This document shows, piece by piece, positions 9,725-17,510 of a DNA stretch of 64,000 bases (its first letter is position 1; each line of letters begins with the position of its first letter). The stretch lies in the NCBI GenBank assembly GCA_023391625.1, contig JAEWAN010000002.1, positions 6,810-70,809 of the forward strand, in the 5' to 3' direction. The notes below the pieces were generated by a model. It was not told where the DNA came from and searched no databases. It saw only the letters and a list, made by a program, of their open reading frames with translations. Origin of the DNA: Bacteroidota bacterium (GTDB lineage: Bacteria; Bacteroidota; Bacteroidia; Bacteroidales; Paludibacteraceae). The translations under genes and the position numbers were made by a program.

Positions 9725-10480
9725 ATGGAAAAGGAAACCTTGAAAGCCTATGTGATCACGGACCTCACGGCGGAACTGGCTGTGGAGGACACGGACAGTG
9801 AGTACGGCGAAGACGATTATGCCGAGTTGGACGGGCGTGACCTGACCGACTACGAGCCGAGCATCCGGGAACGCATCGAGAAGGAGAAGGAACTGCTGGA
9901 TGACGGCGGCAACCTTGCTCCTTACATCGACAGCTCTATGCCCCGGCTGCGAGAGAACGTGCTCCGCATCGAACCCGACGTGGTGGTCTACGATGGGAAA
10001 CTGTGCGGCTGCGCCATCGTGGAGCTCAAGCAGGAACTGAGCGAACGGGATTGGAACACTCTGTTCGACTACATCTCCGGCCAGTATTCAGATGGCTGGG
10101 GCGAAGGTTTTGAGCAGCGGGATATCCCGGTGGCGGATGGTGTTCTGAACGTTCACTTTTGGCAGCCGGATCAGCATTGCCCGATTGTGCTGGATGCTTT
10201 GCCCGGTCAGGAACCGGCAGTTCCTCGTCAGGCCCACAAACCCAAGGTGAAGCTGATTGGCCAAGACGGGAATATCTTCTCCATCCTGGGGCGGGCCAGC
10301 CGATTGCTTCGACAGAATGGTCAGAGCAAGCAGGCGGAGGAAATGTTCCGGCGCGTGCAGGGCAGCGGCGATTACTATAAAGCGCTGAATATTATCAGCG
10401 AGTATGTCCAGACCGAGCTGTCTGCGCCCGAAAAGGGTGACACTGCACCTCGCCCCAAAAGAGATCAACAGGAGAGGTGA
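9725..10480 (+). CDS. ICE protein of unknown function with conserved C-terminal tail
   Basis: The 251-residue product starts at ATG 9725 after AAAAAAGGAGG. It is acidic at the N-terminus (EDTDSEYGEDDYAELDGRD). Residues about 172-235 (KVKLIGQDGNIFSILGRASR, then AEEMFRRVQGSGDYYKALNI) resemble a tail that recurs on several otherwise different ICE proteins of Clostridia. No catalytic motif is seen. Its stop overlaps the Shine-Dalgarno region of the next gene. Confidence 0.6.
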   Translation: MEKETLKAYVITDLTAELAVEDTDSEYGEDDYAELDGRDLTDYEPSIRERIEKEKELLDDGGNLAPYIDSSMPRLRENVLRIEPDVVVYDGKLCGCAIVELKQELSERDWNTLFDYISGQYSDGWGEGFEQRDIPVADGVLNVHFWQPDQHCPIVLDALPGQEPAVPRQAHKPKVKLIGQDGNIFSILGRASRLLRQNGQSKQAEEMFRRVQGSGDYYKALNIISEYVQTELSAPEKGDTAPRPKRDQQER

Positions 10481-10485
10481 TGCAG

Positions 10486-10833
10486 ATGTCCGTTTCCAAC
10501 TATGATCTGCTGCAGGCCAAAGTGGATGCCGAACTGGCCCGGTATACAGAGGAACTCATGAGCCACGGACCGCAGGAGGTCGTGGACAATGCCTATGAAC
10601 TTGTGATCAAGAGCGAACTGGCGGTTCGTTTGGAAAGCGCCTTTTTGAGCAAACAGCAGATCCGCGCGCTCCTGGATCAGGAGAATCCGCTGGCCTACAT
10701 CTATGGACGCTGGGAGAATGACCACGCCGCCATTGGTGATCTGCTGTGCGATACCATCTACACGGCGGGCAACGACGCCCACAGAGAAAGACTGACCAAA
10801 AATAAGCAGCGCAGAAAGGAGGAAACTCGATGA
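10486..10833 (+). CDS. DUF3848-family protein
   Basis: The product has 115 residues. The pattern YDLLQAKVDAELARYTEEL, then ELVIKSELAVRLE, LSKQQIRALLDQENPLAYIY and a final WEN motif is typical of DUF3848 helical proteins from conjugative elements. Three starts are possible: GTG 10477, ATG 10480 and ATG 10486. I chose 10486 because GGAGAGG (10471-10477) is then eight bases away. The stop overlaps the ATG of the next gene. Function unknown. Confidence 0.7.
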   Translation: MSVSNYDLLQAKVDAELARYTEELMSHGPQEVVDNAYELVIKSELAVRLESAFLSKQQIRALLDQENPLAYIYGRWENDHAAIGDLLCDTIYTAGNDAHRERLTKNKQRRKEETR

Positions 10834-11447
10834 ATCAGAAGTATGAAATCAGCGAGATCGCTCATCCCAAATATCCCTGGCTGCACCGGATCCGTGCCTT
10901 AAGCGATGTACGCCCCGGTGTCCAGAAAGGCGACTTGGGCGGATACGTCCAGGGTACAGAAAATCTGAGCCAGGAAGGAACCTGCTGGATCTTCGACAAT
11001 GCCATTGCCTGCGATGACGCATTTGTAAATCAGCAGGCAGTTTTGGGCGAATATGCCGTGGTTCGGGGTTCCGCACTCGTTTCGGGCAATGCGAAAGTTC
11101 GCGGGAATGCGGTGGTGGACGATCATGCGCTTGTCATGAATGGTATGGTCAGGGGGTATGCCCATGTAGCAGGGAATGCCTGCATCTGTGCCGACAAAGT
11201 AACGGAGCATGAGCCGACCGTTCAGGAACACGCCAGCGTGTATGGTGTTGTGGCAGGAAATGTGTGTGTGGAGGAAAGCGCCATTGTTCTGCCCGGAGCA
11301 CGCATCGAAAATCCCACGCCGGATCGGTTCCGGTTGCTTGCCACCCGAATCGAGATCGAGAGATCGTATTATCGCATGTACGGGCGACCGGAACCGGCAG
11401 CCCGGGATAAAGAATCCCAAACCAAAGCCTCAAATCACGAACGATAA
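10830..11447 (+). CDS. Left-handed beta-helix (hexapeptide-like) ICE/phage protein
   Basis: This 205-residue protein begins with YEISEIAHPKYPWLHRIRAL, then GDLGGYVQGTENLSQEGTCW. From about residue 50 to 160 short V/A-x-G/D-x-A repeats follow (AVLGEYAVVRGSALVSGNA, AKVRGNAVVDDHALV). Such turns build a beta-helix similar to acyltransferases, but no catalytic His is evident, so a structural or binding role is more likely. The start overlaps the previous stop by four bases. Confidence 0.65.
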   Translation: MNQKYEISEIAHPKYPWLHRIRALSDVRPGVQKGDLGGYVQGTENLSQEGTCWIFDNAIACDDAFVNQQAVLGEYAVVRGSALVSGNAKVRGNAVVDDHALVMNGMVRGYAHVAGNACICADKVTEHEPTVQEHASVYGVVAGNVCVEESAIVLPGARIENPTPDRFRLLATRIEIERSYYRMYGRPEPAARDKESQTKASNHER

Positions 11448-11456
11448 AAAGAAAGG

Positions 11457-12278
11457 ATGATGCCTCTGAGTAAAACCAATGAACTGAATCTGATCATGAA
11501 CGAGAACGCAAAACTAACTGTGGAACACAGCGGCGGTGACGGCTGGACCATTCTGCATGGGGATATGCTGAACCTCATGCGTTCCTTTGAGAGCGGAGTG
11601 TTTGACGCGGTCATCACCGACCCGCCCTATGCCAGCGGCGGCGCCAGCCAGACGGCCAAGAACCGCACTACCAACCAGAAGTACAGCAGCATGAGTCCGG
11701 ACAAGGCGCTGCCGGATTTTGCCGGCGACCAGAAGGACCAGCGCAGCTGGACGAACTGGTGCACCGAATGGCTCACCGAAGCAAACCGGGTCTGTAAGCC
11801 GGGAGCGGTGCTGGTGGTGTTCATCGACTGGCGTATGGCGCCCTGCCTCTCGGATGCGCTCCAGCGTGCCGACTGGATCTGGCGCGGGCAGATCGTGTGG
11901 GACAAACAGACCTGCCGTCCGCAGCGAGGTCGATTCCGGCAGCAGAGTGAATTTGCCCTGTGGGCATCCAAGGGGCCGCTTCCTGTGGACCGGCCCGTGG
12001 GCTGTCTGCCCGGCGTCTTCCGCTACACCAATCCGGCCAACCGCATCCATGTGACCGAGAAGCCGCTGCAGCTCATGCGGGATGTGGTGCAGATCTGTGT
12101 GCCGGGTGGCCGCATTCTGGATCCCTTCGCAGGGGCAGGCACTACGGTGCTCGCTTCGGTGCTGGAAGGTTACGAGGCGGTGGGCATTGAGATCACCGAC
12201 GCCTACTACAAACTGGGGTCCGACCGTGTCCGTTTTGCGCTCGGAGCGCGGGAATCAGAGGCTGAACCTGTCGAATAA
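11457..12278 (+). CDS. Site-specific DNA methyltransferase (DPPY type)
   Basis: This 273-residue enzyme transfers a methyl group from S-adenosylmethionine to an exocyclic amino group in DNA. DPPY (about residue 55, motif IV) comes before the binding motif FAGAGTT (about 223, motif I), the beta-class order, so adenine-N6 or cytosine-N4 is possible. RIHVTEKPLQLMRDVV is also typical. No restriction gene is next to it, which fits an orphan enzyme for anti-restriction or epigenetic marking. The start is uncertain: ATG 11457 and 11460 directly abut AAAGG. A good terminator follows. Confidence 0.88.
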   Translation: MMPLSKTNELNLIMNENAKLTVEHSGGDGWTILHGDMLNLMRSFESGVFDAVITDPPYASGGASQTAKNRTTNQKYSSMSPDKALPDFAGDQKDQRSWTNWCTEWLTEANRVCKPGAVLVVFIDWRMAPCLSDALQRADWIWRGQIVWDKQTCRPQRGRFRQQSEFALWASKGPLPVDRPVGCLPGVFRYTNPANRIHVTEKPLQLMRDVVQICVPGGRILDPFAGAGTTVLASVLEGYEAVGIEITDAYYKLGSDRVRFALGARESEAEPVE

Positions 12279-12283
12279 AGCCG

Positions 12284-12305
12284 TGGCAATCCACATGGAT
12301 TGCCA
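12284..12305. repeat. Hairpin related to the following terminator
   Basis: TGGCAATCC and GGATTGCCA (12284-12305) form a perfect short hairpin. The same arms recur in the terminator 20 bases downstream, suggesting a local duplication. Confidence 0.55.
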
Positions 12306-12324
12306 GAACCTAAACGAAACTGAA

Positions 12325-12360
12325 GGTGGTAATCCAGGTGGATTGCCACCCTTTTCTTTT
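12325..12360 (+). terminator. Rho-independent terminator after the methyltransferase
   Basis: GGTGGTAATCC (12325-12335) pairs with GGATTGCCACC (12340-12350), then CTTTTCTTTT. This probably ends the adhesin-to-methyltransferase transcription block. Confidence 0.8.
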
Positions 12361-12390
12361 TATATGTGACCAAGGAAAGGAACGAGTGAA

Positions 12391-12729
12391 ATGGAAAAAG
12401 CGTTTGCGTATATTTGCGCTTCTGCCGAGACCGCCCCCCGCATTCTGAAACGGTACTGCCGCAAGGTATACGAATTGGGGTATGTACCCATCTGTCCGGC
12501 GCTGAACGATGCCCAGTACCTGGCGTTGAGCAATTCCGACGAATTGCGGGATCTGCACAGCATCGCGCTGCAGAAGCTGGCCCGCTGCCGGATGCTGGTG
12601 GTCTGCGGCAAGGAGATCAGCCACGATATGTCGGTGGAGATCGGTTTTGCCGAGAAGCGGCACCTGATCTGTACGACCCTTGATGGCCTCGCCAGAATCC
12701 AGGATGCGGAGGACGCGGGCATCGAATAA
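12391..12729 (+). CDS. DUF4406-like nucleoside-deoxyribosyltransferase-fold protein
   Basis: The 112-residue product starts at ATG 12391 after AAGGAAAGG. The order AYICASAETAP...RYCRKVYELGYVPICPAL, then LARCRMLVVCGKEISHDMSVEIGFAE, is the Rossmann-like pattern of small DUF4406-type proteins, which share a fold with nucleoside 2-deoxyribosyltransferases. The conserved Glu in SVEIGFA is in the position of the family's catalytic Glu. These proteins are common in phages and ICEs; the substrate is unknown. Confidence 0.6.
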   Translation: MEKAFAYICASAETAPRILKRYCRKVYELGYVPICPALNDAQYLALSNSDELRDLHSIALQKLARCRMLVVCGKEISHDMSVEIGFAEKRHLICTTLDGLARIQDAEDAGIE

Positions 12730-12775
12730 ATGCCTTCTCTTTTTTTCTCAGCGGGTGACTGATTTTGCAAGCATA

Positions 12776-12840
12776 GCGTTTGGATATCCAAACGCACTTT
12801 TGGGGAGAACCCCAAACCCCCGTCAGCTGCCTGCGCAGCC
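12776..12840. other. Putative origin of transfer (oriT) of the ICE
   Basis: The perfect 20-base palindrome GCGTTTGGATATCCAAACGC (12776-12795) is followed by TTTGGGG-AGAA-CCCCAAA (12799-12816), then CCCCGTCAGCTGCCTGCGCAG. It lies about 500 bases before mobC and the relaxase gene, where oriT of MOBP systems is usually found. No nic site is proven. Confidence 0.45.
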
Positions 12841-12859
12841 ATAACGCCGAAGTGAGGTG

Positions 12860-13297
12860 ATGAACTTGGAAGAAAAGCAGTTTGCCGTGTTTTGCCGGAA
12901 GGCCAGCGATGTGGATGAGTTGGCCGCAAGTGCGGCATCGCCCGGTATGCAGAAGACCCGTACCGCCTTTCAGGTGGAAAAGGTGGTTGTTCTTTCGGAT
13001 GCAGAATACGCCATCTTTCGCAAAGAAGGTTTCATGCAGGATCAGATTTTCCTGTTTGAAAACAGCAACTATATGTGGTTCGATCCTTCCGAATCCTGCT
13101 GGCACTGCCTGCTGGTCAAGGGTGAACACAGCCGGGAAGGAATTCTGGTGGAAGCTGAAGGGTACTTCTACGCCCGGTATGCAGCCCATGTGCCGGACTG
13201 CGGCAAGGTACGAGTAGGAGTTGTGCCGGTGCAATTTGAGTGTCCGGCCCAGCCGCCCCGGCAGCAGAAAAAGCAGAAAGGGGAGCATGAGCGTTGA
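12860..13297 (+). CDS. ICE protein of unknown function upstream of mobC
   Basis: The 145-residue protein has FAVFCRKASDVDELAAS, then FQVEKVVVLSDAEYAIFRK, FLFENSNYMWFD and CWHCLLVKGE, probably a small alpha/beta domain similar to the DUF6329 group. ATG 12860 directly follows GAGGTG; a TTG at 12866 has better spacing and may be the real start. Its stop overlaps the TTG start of mobC, so it is probably made together with the relaxosome. Confidence 0.55.
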   Translation: MNLEEKQFAVFCRKASDVDELAASAASPGMQKTRTAFQVEKVVVLSDAEYAIFRKEGFMQDQIFLFENSNYMWFDPSESCWHCLLVKGEHSREGILVEAEGYFYARYAAHVPDCGKVRVGVVPVQFECPAQPPRQQKKQKGEHER

Positions 13298-13602
13298 GAA
13301 AACGGAACCATGTAGTTTCTCTGCATCTGAACAGAAAGGAACTGGCGCATCTGGAAACGCAGGTGGAACTGAGCGGACAGTCGCGGGAGGAATATCTGCG
13401 CACCCTCATCATGGGCGCCCAGCTCCGCGCTCGTCCCTGTACCCACCATGCGGACTTGCTGCGTAAGGTGGCGGGCCTGTGCAACAACGCCAATCAGCTG
13501 GCGCGCGTTGCCAATACCTACGGCGAAGCAGATGCGGCCAGTGTGGAGGAAATGACCCGCATTGCCCACGAAGTCTGGAAGGAAGTGAGGGAGAACTGGT
13601 AA
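13294..13602 (+). CDS. mobC: MobC-type relaxosome accessory protein
   Basis: MobC proteins bind oriT and help the relaxase open the strand. The 102-residue product has an N-terminal ribbon-helix-helix pattern (RNHVVSLHLNRKELAHLETQ, then SREEYLRTLI) and the characteristic C-terminal LLRKVAGLCNNANQLARVANTYG. The start is TTG 13294, overlapping the previous stop and preceded by GGGGAG. The relaxase gene follows with no gap. Confidence 0.88.
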   Translation: MRKRNHVVSLHLNRKELAHLETQVELSGQSREEYLRTLIMGAQLRARPCTHHADLLRKVAGLCNNANQLARVANTYGEADAASVEEMTRIAHEVWKEVRENW

Positions 13603-14943
13603 ATGGCGTATACGTCCGTTATCCCCGTCCACCGCCTGAAGGCCAGCGTGGAATATGTGCTGGATGAAAAAAAGACTTCCCGAGGACAGAATGCAAAATC
13701 CCTGGAGGAAGCGGTGGACTATGCCCTCAACCGGGCCAAGACAGAACAGGATCTGTTTGAGTCAGCCATTGACTGTACCTGCGAAACCGCTTTTGAGGAT
13801 ATGTGCCGAATCAAGGAGATGTGGCATAAGACCGGCGGAGTACAAGGATTTCACTTGGTACAGAGTTTCGCGGCAGGGGAGGTGACCCCCGAACTGGCCC
13901 ACCGGATCGGACTGGAATTTGCCGGGCAGCTGCTTCAGGGCCGATATCAGGCGGTGGTCAGCACCCATCTGAATACCGGACATATCCACAACCATATCGT
14001 CTGGAATTCCGTAGCGATCCAGGACGGGAAAAAGTACCGCAGCAATGCCAGAAGCTACTACACCGAGGTGCGGGCGAAATCCGATGCGCTGTGCAAACAG
14101 CATGGACTATCTGTCATTGAGTCGAACCAATCAGACCCAGCAGGGCGGCCATATCCACAATGGTTGGCCGAACAGGAAAATCGTCCCACATGGAAAGCCG
14201 CGATCCAGCAGGACATCGACGAAGTAATCAACGAGGTTTTCACATGGAATCAGTTCGTCCGAGCTCTGGAAGGAAAGGGCTACATTCTTCGGCTGAACCG
14301 CAAATATATCACCCTCCAGCCACCAGGCAAAGCCCGGCCTGTCCGTTTCAAGACCTTGGGCAACAACTATACCCCGGAAGCCATCCGCCGCCGTATCCTG
14401 TACCCGGAGAGAAACTCACCGACTGGGAACGAGAGATCACTGCCGCCAGCACTCCGCACATTGCTCAGCGAGCGGCCGGCACGCAAAGTCACCGGTTTGC
14501 AGAAGCTGTATGTGATTTATTTGTTTCAGGTGGGAGTGCTGCCCACAAAACCGGTGTACATGAGTTATGCGGTGCGGGAGGACATCCGCAAACTGGACCA
14601 GCGCATTGCACAGGTGGAGTTCATTCTCAAAAACGAGATCCAGGACCGAGGGCAGCTAAATGAGATGCGGTGTGCAGCCGAGGGCGAAATCGAAAGACTG
14701 CTGAAAGAGCGGCGCGGCCTGTATCGCCGCGATCCGGATTCGCCCCGCATCCAGGAGATCACAGCCAGACTGAAAGAAATCAGACGAACAGCGAAGCTGT
14801 GCCGGGACATCGAGGAACATTCCCTTGCCATCGAGCAGCGTCTCGAAGAAGCCCGGAAAGAGCGGGAACAGCGTGAAGCTATGGAACAGGAAACCCGCAG
14901 CGAACAGGAACAGAAAGAAAACACAAAGGAGATAAGCAAATGA
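13603..14943 (+). CDS. Relaxase, MobA/VirD2 (MOBP) type
   Basis: This 446-residue enzyme nicks oriT and leads the strand into the recipient. The histidine triad HLNTGHIHNHIVWNSV lies near residues 121-136, and the N-terminal Tyr (about residue 3) or Tyr 18 may be the nucleophile. The C-terminal third is a charged coiled coil (ERLLKERRGLYRRDP, LEEARKEREQREAMEQE). It follows mobC directly and overlaps the next gene by four bases. Length and context match relaxases of clostridial ICEs. Confidence 0.92.
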   Translation: MAYTSVIPVHRLKASVEYVLDEKKTSRGQNAKSLEEAVDYALNRAKTEQDLFESAIDCTCETAFEDMCRIKEMWHKTGGVQGFHLVQSFAAGEVTPELAHRIGLEFAGQLLQGRYQAVVSTHLNTGHIHNHIVWNSVAIQDGKKYRSNARSYYTEVRAKSDALCKQHGLSVIESNQSDPAGRPYPQWLAEQENRPTWKAAIQQDIDEVINEVFTWNQFVRALEGKGYILRLNRKYITLQPPGKARPVRFKTLGNNYTPEAIRRRILYPERNSPTGNERSLPPALRTLLSERPARKVTGLQKLYVIYLFQVGVLPTKPVYMSYAVREDIRKLDQRIAQVEFILKNEIQDRGQLNEMRCAAEGEIERLLKERRGLYRRDPDSPRIQEITARLKEIRRTAKLCRDIEEHSLAIEQRLEEARKEREQREAMEQETRSEQEQKENTKEISK

Positions 14944-15212
14944 ATCGAATTCCGTCACGAGAGCAGGTAGAGAACCTGCGTCAAAGATATCCGGTAGGAA
15001 CACGGATCGTTCTGCACCGCATGGACGACCCCTATGCACCGATTCCGCCCGGCACAAAAGGAACGGTGACCTATGTGGATGATATGGGGCAGATCGGCGT
15101 GAATTGGGACAATGGCTCCGGCCTGTCCCTTGTGCCCGGGGAAGATTCTTTTTCCAAGGTATCCGGGCCGGAGAAGACAAAACCCAAACCCGACCGCGGC
15201 ATGGACCGCTGA
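14940..15212 (+). CDS. DUF4314-family small protein
   Basis: In this 90-residue protein, RYPVGTRIVLHRMDDPYAPI, then PPGTKGTVTYVDDMGQIGVNW and GSGLSLVPGEDSF, give an SH3-like beta barrel typical of DUF4314. The family is found beside relaxase and coupling-protein genes in Firmicute ICEs; its role is unknown. ATG 14940 overlaps the relaxase stop, after AAAGGAG. Confidence 0.8.
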   Translation: MNRIPSREQVENLRQRYPVGTRIVLHRMDDPYAPIPPGTKGTVTYVDDMGQIGVNWDNGSGLSLVPGEDSFSKVSGPEKTKPKPDRGMDR

Positions 15213-15229
15213 AAGGCAGGTGAAACAAG

Positions 15230-16063
15230 ATGAACTATGGCAGTGACCCCGCCGATCAGATCGTCCGAATTTCGCTGGAAGGCACCGAAATGGTGCTCAA
15301 GCTGTCTGGCTTGGCGGCGAAGAACTTCGCGCTTTTTGTGTATGCGGTTTTGAATGACCAGCAGAAGGTGCGAGGAAAAACGAAACTGGTGCGGATGCTG
15401 AAAGAGCGCCGCCCCTTTAAGTTCTTCACGGTGCCGGAAGACCGCATGAAGGAATTCGCCAGAGAGGCGAAAGACCATGGTCTGCTGTATACTGCGATCC
15501 GCAACAAACAGCGTCCGGGCCAGATCGAGCTGGTAGTGTTTGCCGACGACGCAGCCAAGGTAAACCGGATCCTCGACAATATGGGGCTGGACTTTGTGAA
15601 GGCACAGTCGGGCGAGGCCAGGTTCGAGGAACCCGGAAAAGAGCAGCATGAGAAAGCGCCGGAGCAGAATGCACCGGGCAGTGAACAGCCGCCTGAGACA
15701 CAGACGGTGCAGACCCCCGATGGTGCGGTGGACTTCGAGGTCGGCGCAGAGGAAGAAGCGTTTAACTTCACCGGGGAAGGTGATGCGCAGAAGGAACAGG
15801 AGCCGGAAAATTTTACTCCTGGCCGGGAGCAAACGGATGCGGCCCCGGCGGAAAAGAGTCCGTCCGAGCCTTCCTCGCCCAGCAGCGGCTCCTCCTCCGC
15901 GGAATCCGGCGGTGAACAGAAACCTTCGGTGAAACAGGAGCTGGAAAACATCCGCAAGGAGCAGGAGGCAAAAAAGGAAGAAAAAGCGAAGCCGCCTCAG
16001 CGCCAGAACAAAACGCCCGGTCGTAACCGCCGGAAGAAAAAGAAAAAATCGAAAGGCAGGTAA
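15230..16063 (+). CDS. PcfB-family (DUF3801) conjugation protein
   Basis: The 277-residue protein has an N-terminal PcfB-like domain of about 120 residues (VRISLEGTEMVLKLSGLAA, then RPFKFFTVPEDRMKEFAREA and IELVVFADDAAKVNRILD). The rest is low-complexity, rich in Glu, Pro and Ser, ending in a very basic tail (RNRRKKKKKSKGR). PcfB of pCF10 is a relaxosome accessory factor; I infer a similar role, with the basic tail touching DNA. It lies between the relaxase and coupling-protein genes. Confidence 0.82.
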   Translation: MNYGSDPADQIVRISLEGTEMVLKLSGLAAKNFALFVYAVLNDQQKVRGKTKLVRMLKERRPFKFFTVPEDRMKEFAREAKDHGLLYTAIRNKQRPGQIELVVFADDAAKVNRILDNMGLDFVKAQSGEARFEEPGKEQHEKAPEQNAPGSEQPPETQTVQTPDGAVDFEVGAEEEAFNFTGEGDAQKEQEPENFTPGREQTDAAPAEKSPSEPSSPSSGSSSAESGGEQKPSVKQELENIRKEQEAKKEEKAKPPQRQNKTPGRNRRKKKKKSKGR

Positions 16064-16068
16064 TTTGA

Positions 16069-17022
16069 ATGGATCTTTCCAAAATGATCAAGAATCGCGA
16101 AGTGGAGCAGCAGGAATCGCAGCCGGATGGGCAGCGTCTGTCCAAGGAAGAATATGCCGCCATGAAAAAGGCGGAACGTGAGGACCTGTGGGCCAGGGTG
16201 GACGCCCAGGCGCAGGAAGTCTTCCGGGACGATACGGCCATGAAGGGCTTTCTCGATTTCATGGCCCGATGCACCCCGCAGAGCACCCGCAATCTGCTGA
16301 TCCTCTACGATCAGAACCCGGAGATCACCCATCCCCGTACCTTTGAAAAGTGGAAGGAAGCAGGGCGGTCGGTGCGGACCGGGGAAACCGGGTACGCTTT
16401 CTTTGCAGACAGCAAATATGAACGGGAAGACGGAACGATGGCAAACGGCTATGAGATCCTCAAGGCGTTCGACATCAGCCAGACGCGGGGACCGCAGCCT
16501 TATCCCGCTCAGCCGCATCTGCCGGAAGAAGTGATCGCCGCCATGATCGAGAACAGCCCGGTTCCGCTGGCGTTGTCGGACCAGCTGCCCCAGGGAGTGC
16601 AGGCGCAGTATGTGCCCAAGCAGCGCACGATTTATGTGCGCAACGGCATGGACGAGATGGCGACTCTGTGCGCCATTGCCCGCGAACAGGCTCATGCATC
16701 TTTTGACGCAGTGGGCACCGGGTATTACCGCCAGGCGTATGCGGCGCAGAGCTACTGTGCCGCCTATGTGGTGGCGCAGAAGTTCGGCCTGGATACCTCC
16801 GGCTTCAAGTTCGATAAGGTGTGCCAGTCCTGTGCCGGAAAGGATGCGCAGGAACTGCGCGCCTTCCTCAGTGATGTGAAACGGGCGGCCTATTCCATCA
16901 ACCGTGAGGTACAGTGTGGGTTTCGGGAGATGGAGCAGGCGATCCAACCCGACGAGTTTTCGGTAGACAAAGGGAAGGCTTCCAAAGCGGCGAAAGCCGA
17001 AAAGCAGTCGGAAAGCCGTTGA
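16069..17022 (+). CDS. ArdC-like anti-restriction protein with altered metallopeptidase motif
   Basis: The 317-residue product resembles ArdC-type proteins: an N-terminal single-strand-DNA-binding-like region (FLDFMARCTPQSTRNLLIL, then FEKWKEAGRSVRTGETGYAF), followed by a peptidase-like domain. The usual HExxH is replaced by REQAH in CAIAREQAHASFD (about residues 204-208), so zinc proteolysis is doubtful. The tail is Lys/Ala-rich. In the family this protein protects incoming DNA. It follows the PcfB gene after five bases. Confidence 0.7.
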   Translation: MDLSKMIKNREVEQQESQPDGQRLSKEEYAAMKKAEREDLWARVDAQAQEVFRDDTAMKGFLDFMARCTPQSTRNLLILYDQNPEITHPRTFEKWKEAGRSVRTGETGYAFFADSKYEREDGTMANGYEILKAFDISQTRGPQPYPAQPHLPEEVIAAMIENSPVPLALSDQLPQGVQAQYVPKQRTIYVRNGMDEMATLCAIAREQAHASFDAVGTGYYRQAYAAQSYCAAYVVAQKFGLDTSGFKFDKVCQSCAGKDAQELRAFLSDVKRAAYSINREVQCGFREMEQAIQPDEFSVDKGKASKAAKAEKQSESR

Positions 17023-17127
17023 GCCGATTGTTTTCCGTTTGTTTTCAATTGCCGGATAGCTTTTCTCTTCCCTTTGTGATATGGTAAGGATAAAGAAAGA
17101 TACGTCACAAGAGGGAGGCAGAGCAGA

Positions 17128-17433
17128 ATGGCGGAAAAACAGCGGTTTCTGAAAATCGACTATATCGAGCATAACATGCTGATCGCGGCACTGCTGCAGG
17201 TCCTTGAGACCGCAGGGCCGGAATTGACCGAACGGGCACAGTCTCTGGGCGAAAAGGTACATGCCTGTAAAGACGGCCGGCTGTTTCTCAAAGATGATGA
17301 GTTCGATCTGGCCCTCTATGTGATGAATGAGCTGCGCAACACCTACCTTGCAGCAGATCGCGGCTGCGGCGCTATGGACAAGCTCATGCTCCGGCTGATG
17401 AAAAGCAAATACAAGCGTGTACCTGCGCGCTGA
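17128..17433 (+). CDS. Small helical ICE protein of unknown function
   Basis: The 101-residue product starts at ATG 17128 after GAGGGAGG. It is mainly helical (IEHNMLIAALLQVLETAGPE, then LALYVMNELRNTYLAADRG) with a basic C-terminus. No family is recognised. The stop TGA overlaps an ATG that begins a longer reading frame into the VirD4 gene, but a terminator-like hairpin follows at once. Confidence 0.6.
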   Translation: MAEKQRFLKIDYIEHNMLIAALLQVLETAGPELTERAQSLGEKVHACKDGRLFLKDDEFDLALYVMNELRNTYLAADRGCGAMDKLMLRLMKSKYKRVPAR

Positions 17434-17446
17434 TGAAACTGCATCG

Positions 17447-17488
17447 CCCCGAGCCGTCTGGGATCATCCCGGCGGCTCGGGGCTTTTT
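17447..17488 (+). terminator. Terminator-like hairpin just before virD4
   Basis: CCCCGAGCCG (17447-17456) pairs with CGGCTCGGGG (17473-17482), with an inner GGGAT/ATCCC pair, followed by CTTTTTG. It stands between the preceding small gene and the Shine-Dalgarno sequence of virD4. Confidence 0.75.
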
Positions 17489-17510
17489 GTGTGAATGGGA
17501 GGGGATATCC

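Noticed and set aside
12776..12816. CRISPR-like or terminator reading of the palindromes before mobC
   Set aside because: There is no repeat-spacer periodicity and no U-tract; oriT is a better fit.
17433..17510. N-terminal extension of VirD4 from ATG 17433
   Set aside because: It would be translated from a terminator hairpin and has no ribosome-binding site, while a perfect site precedes 17511.
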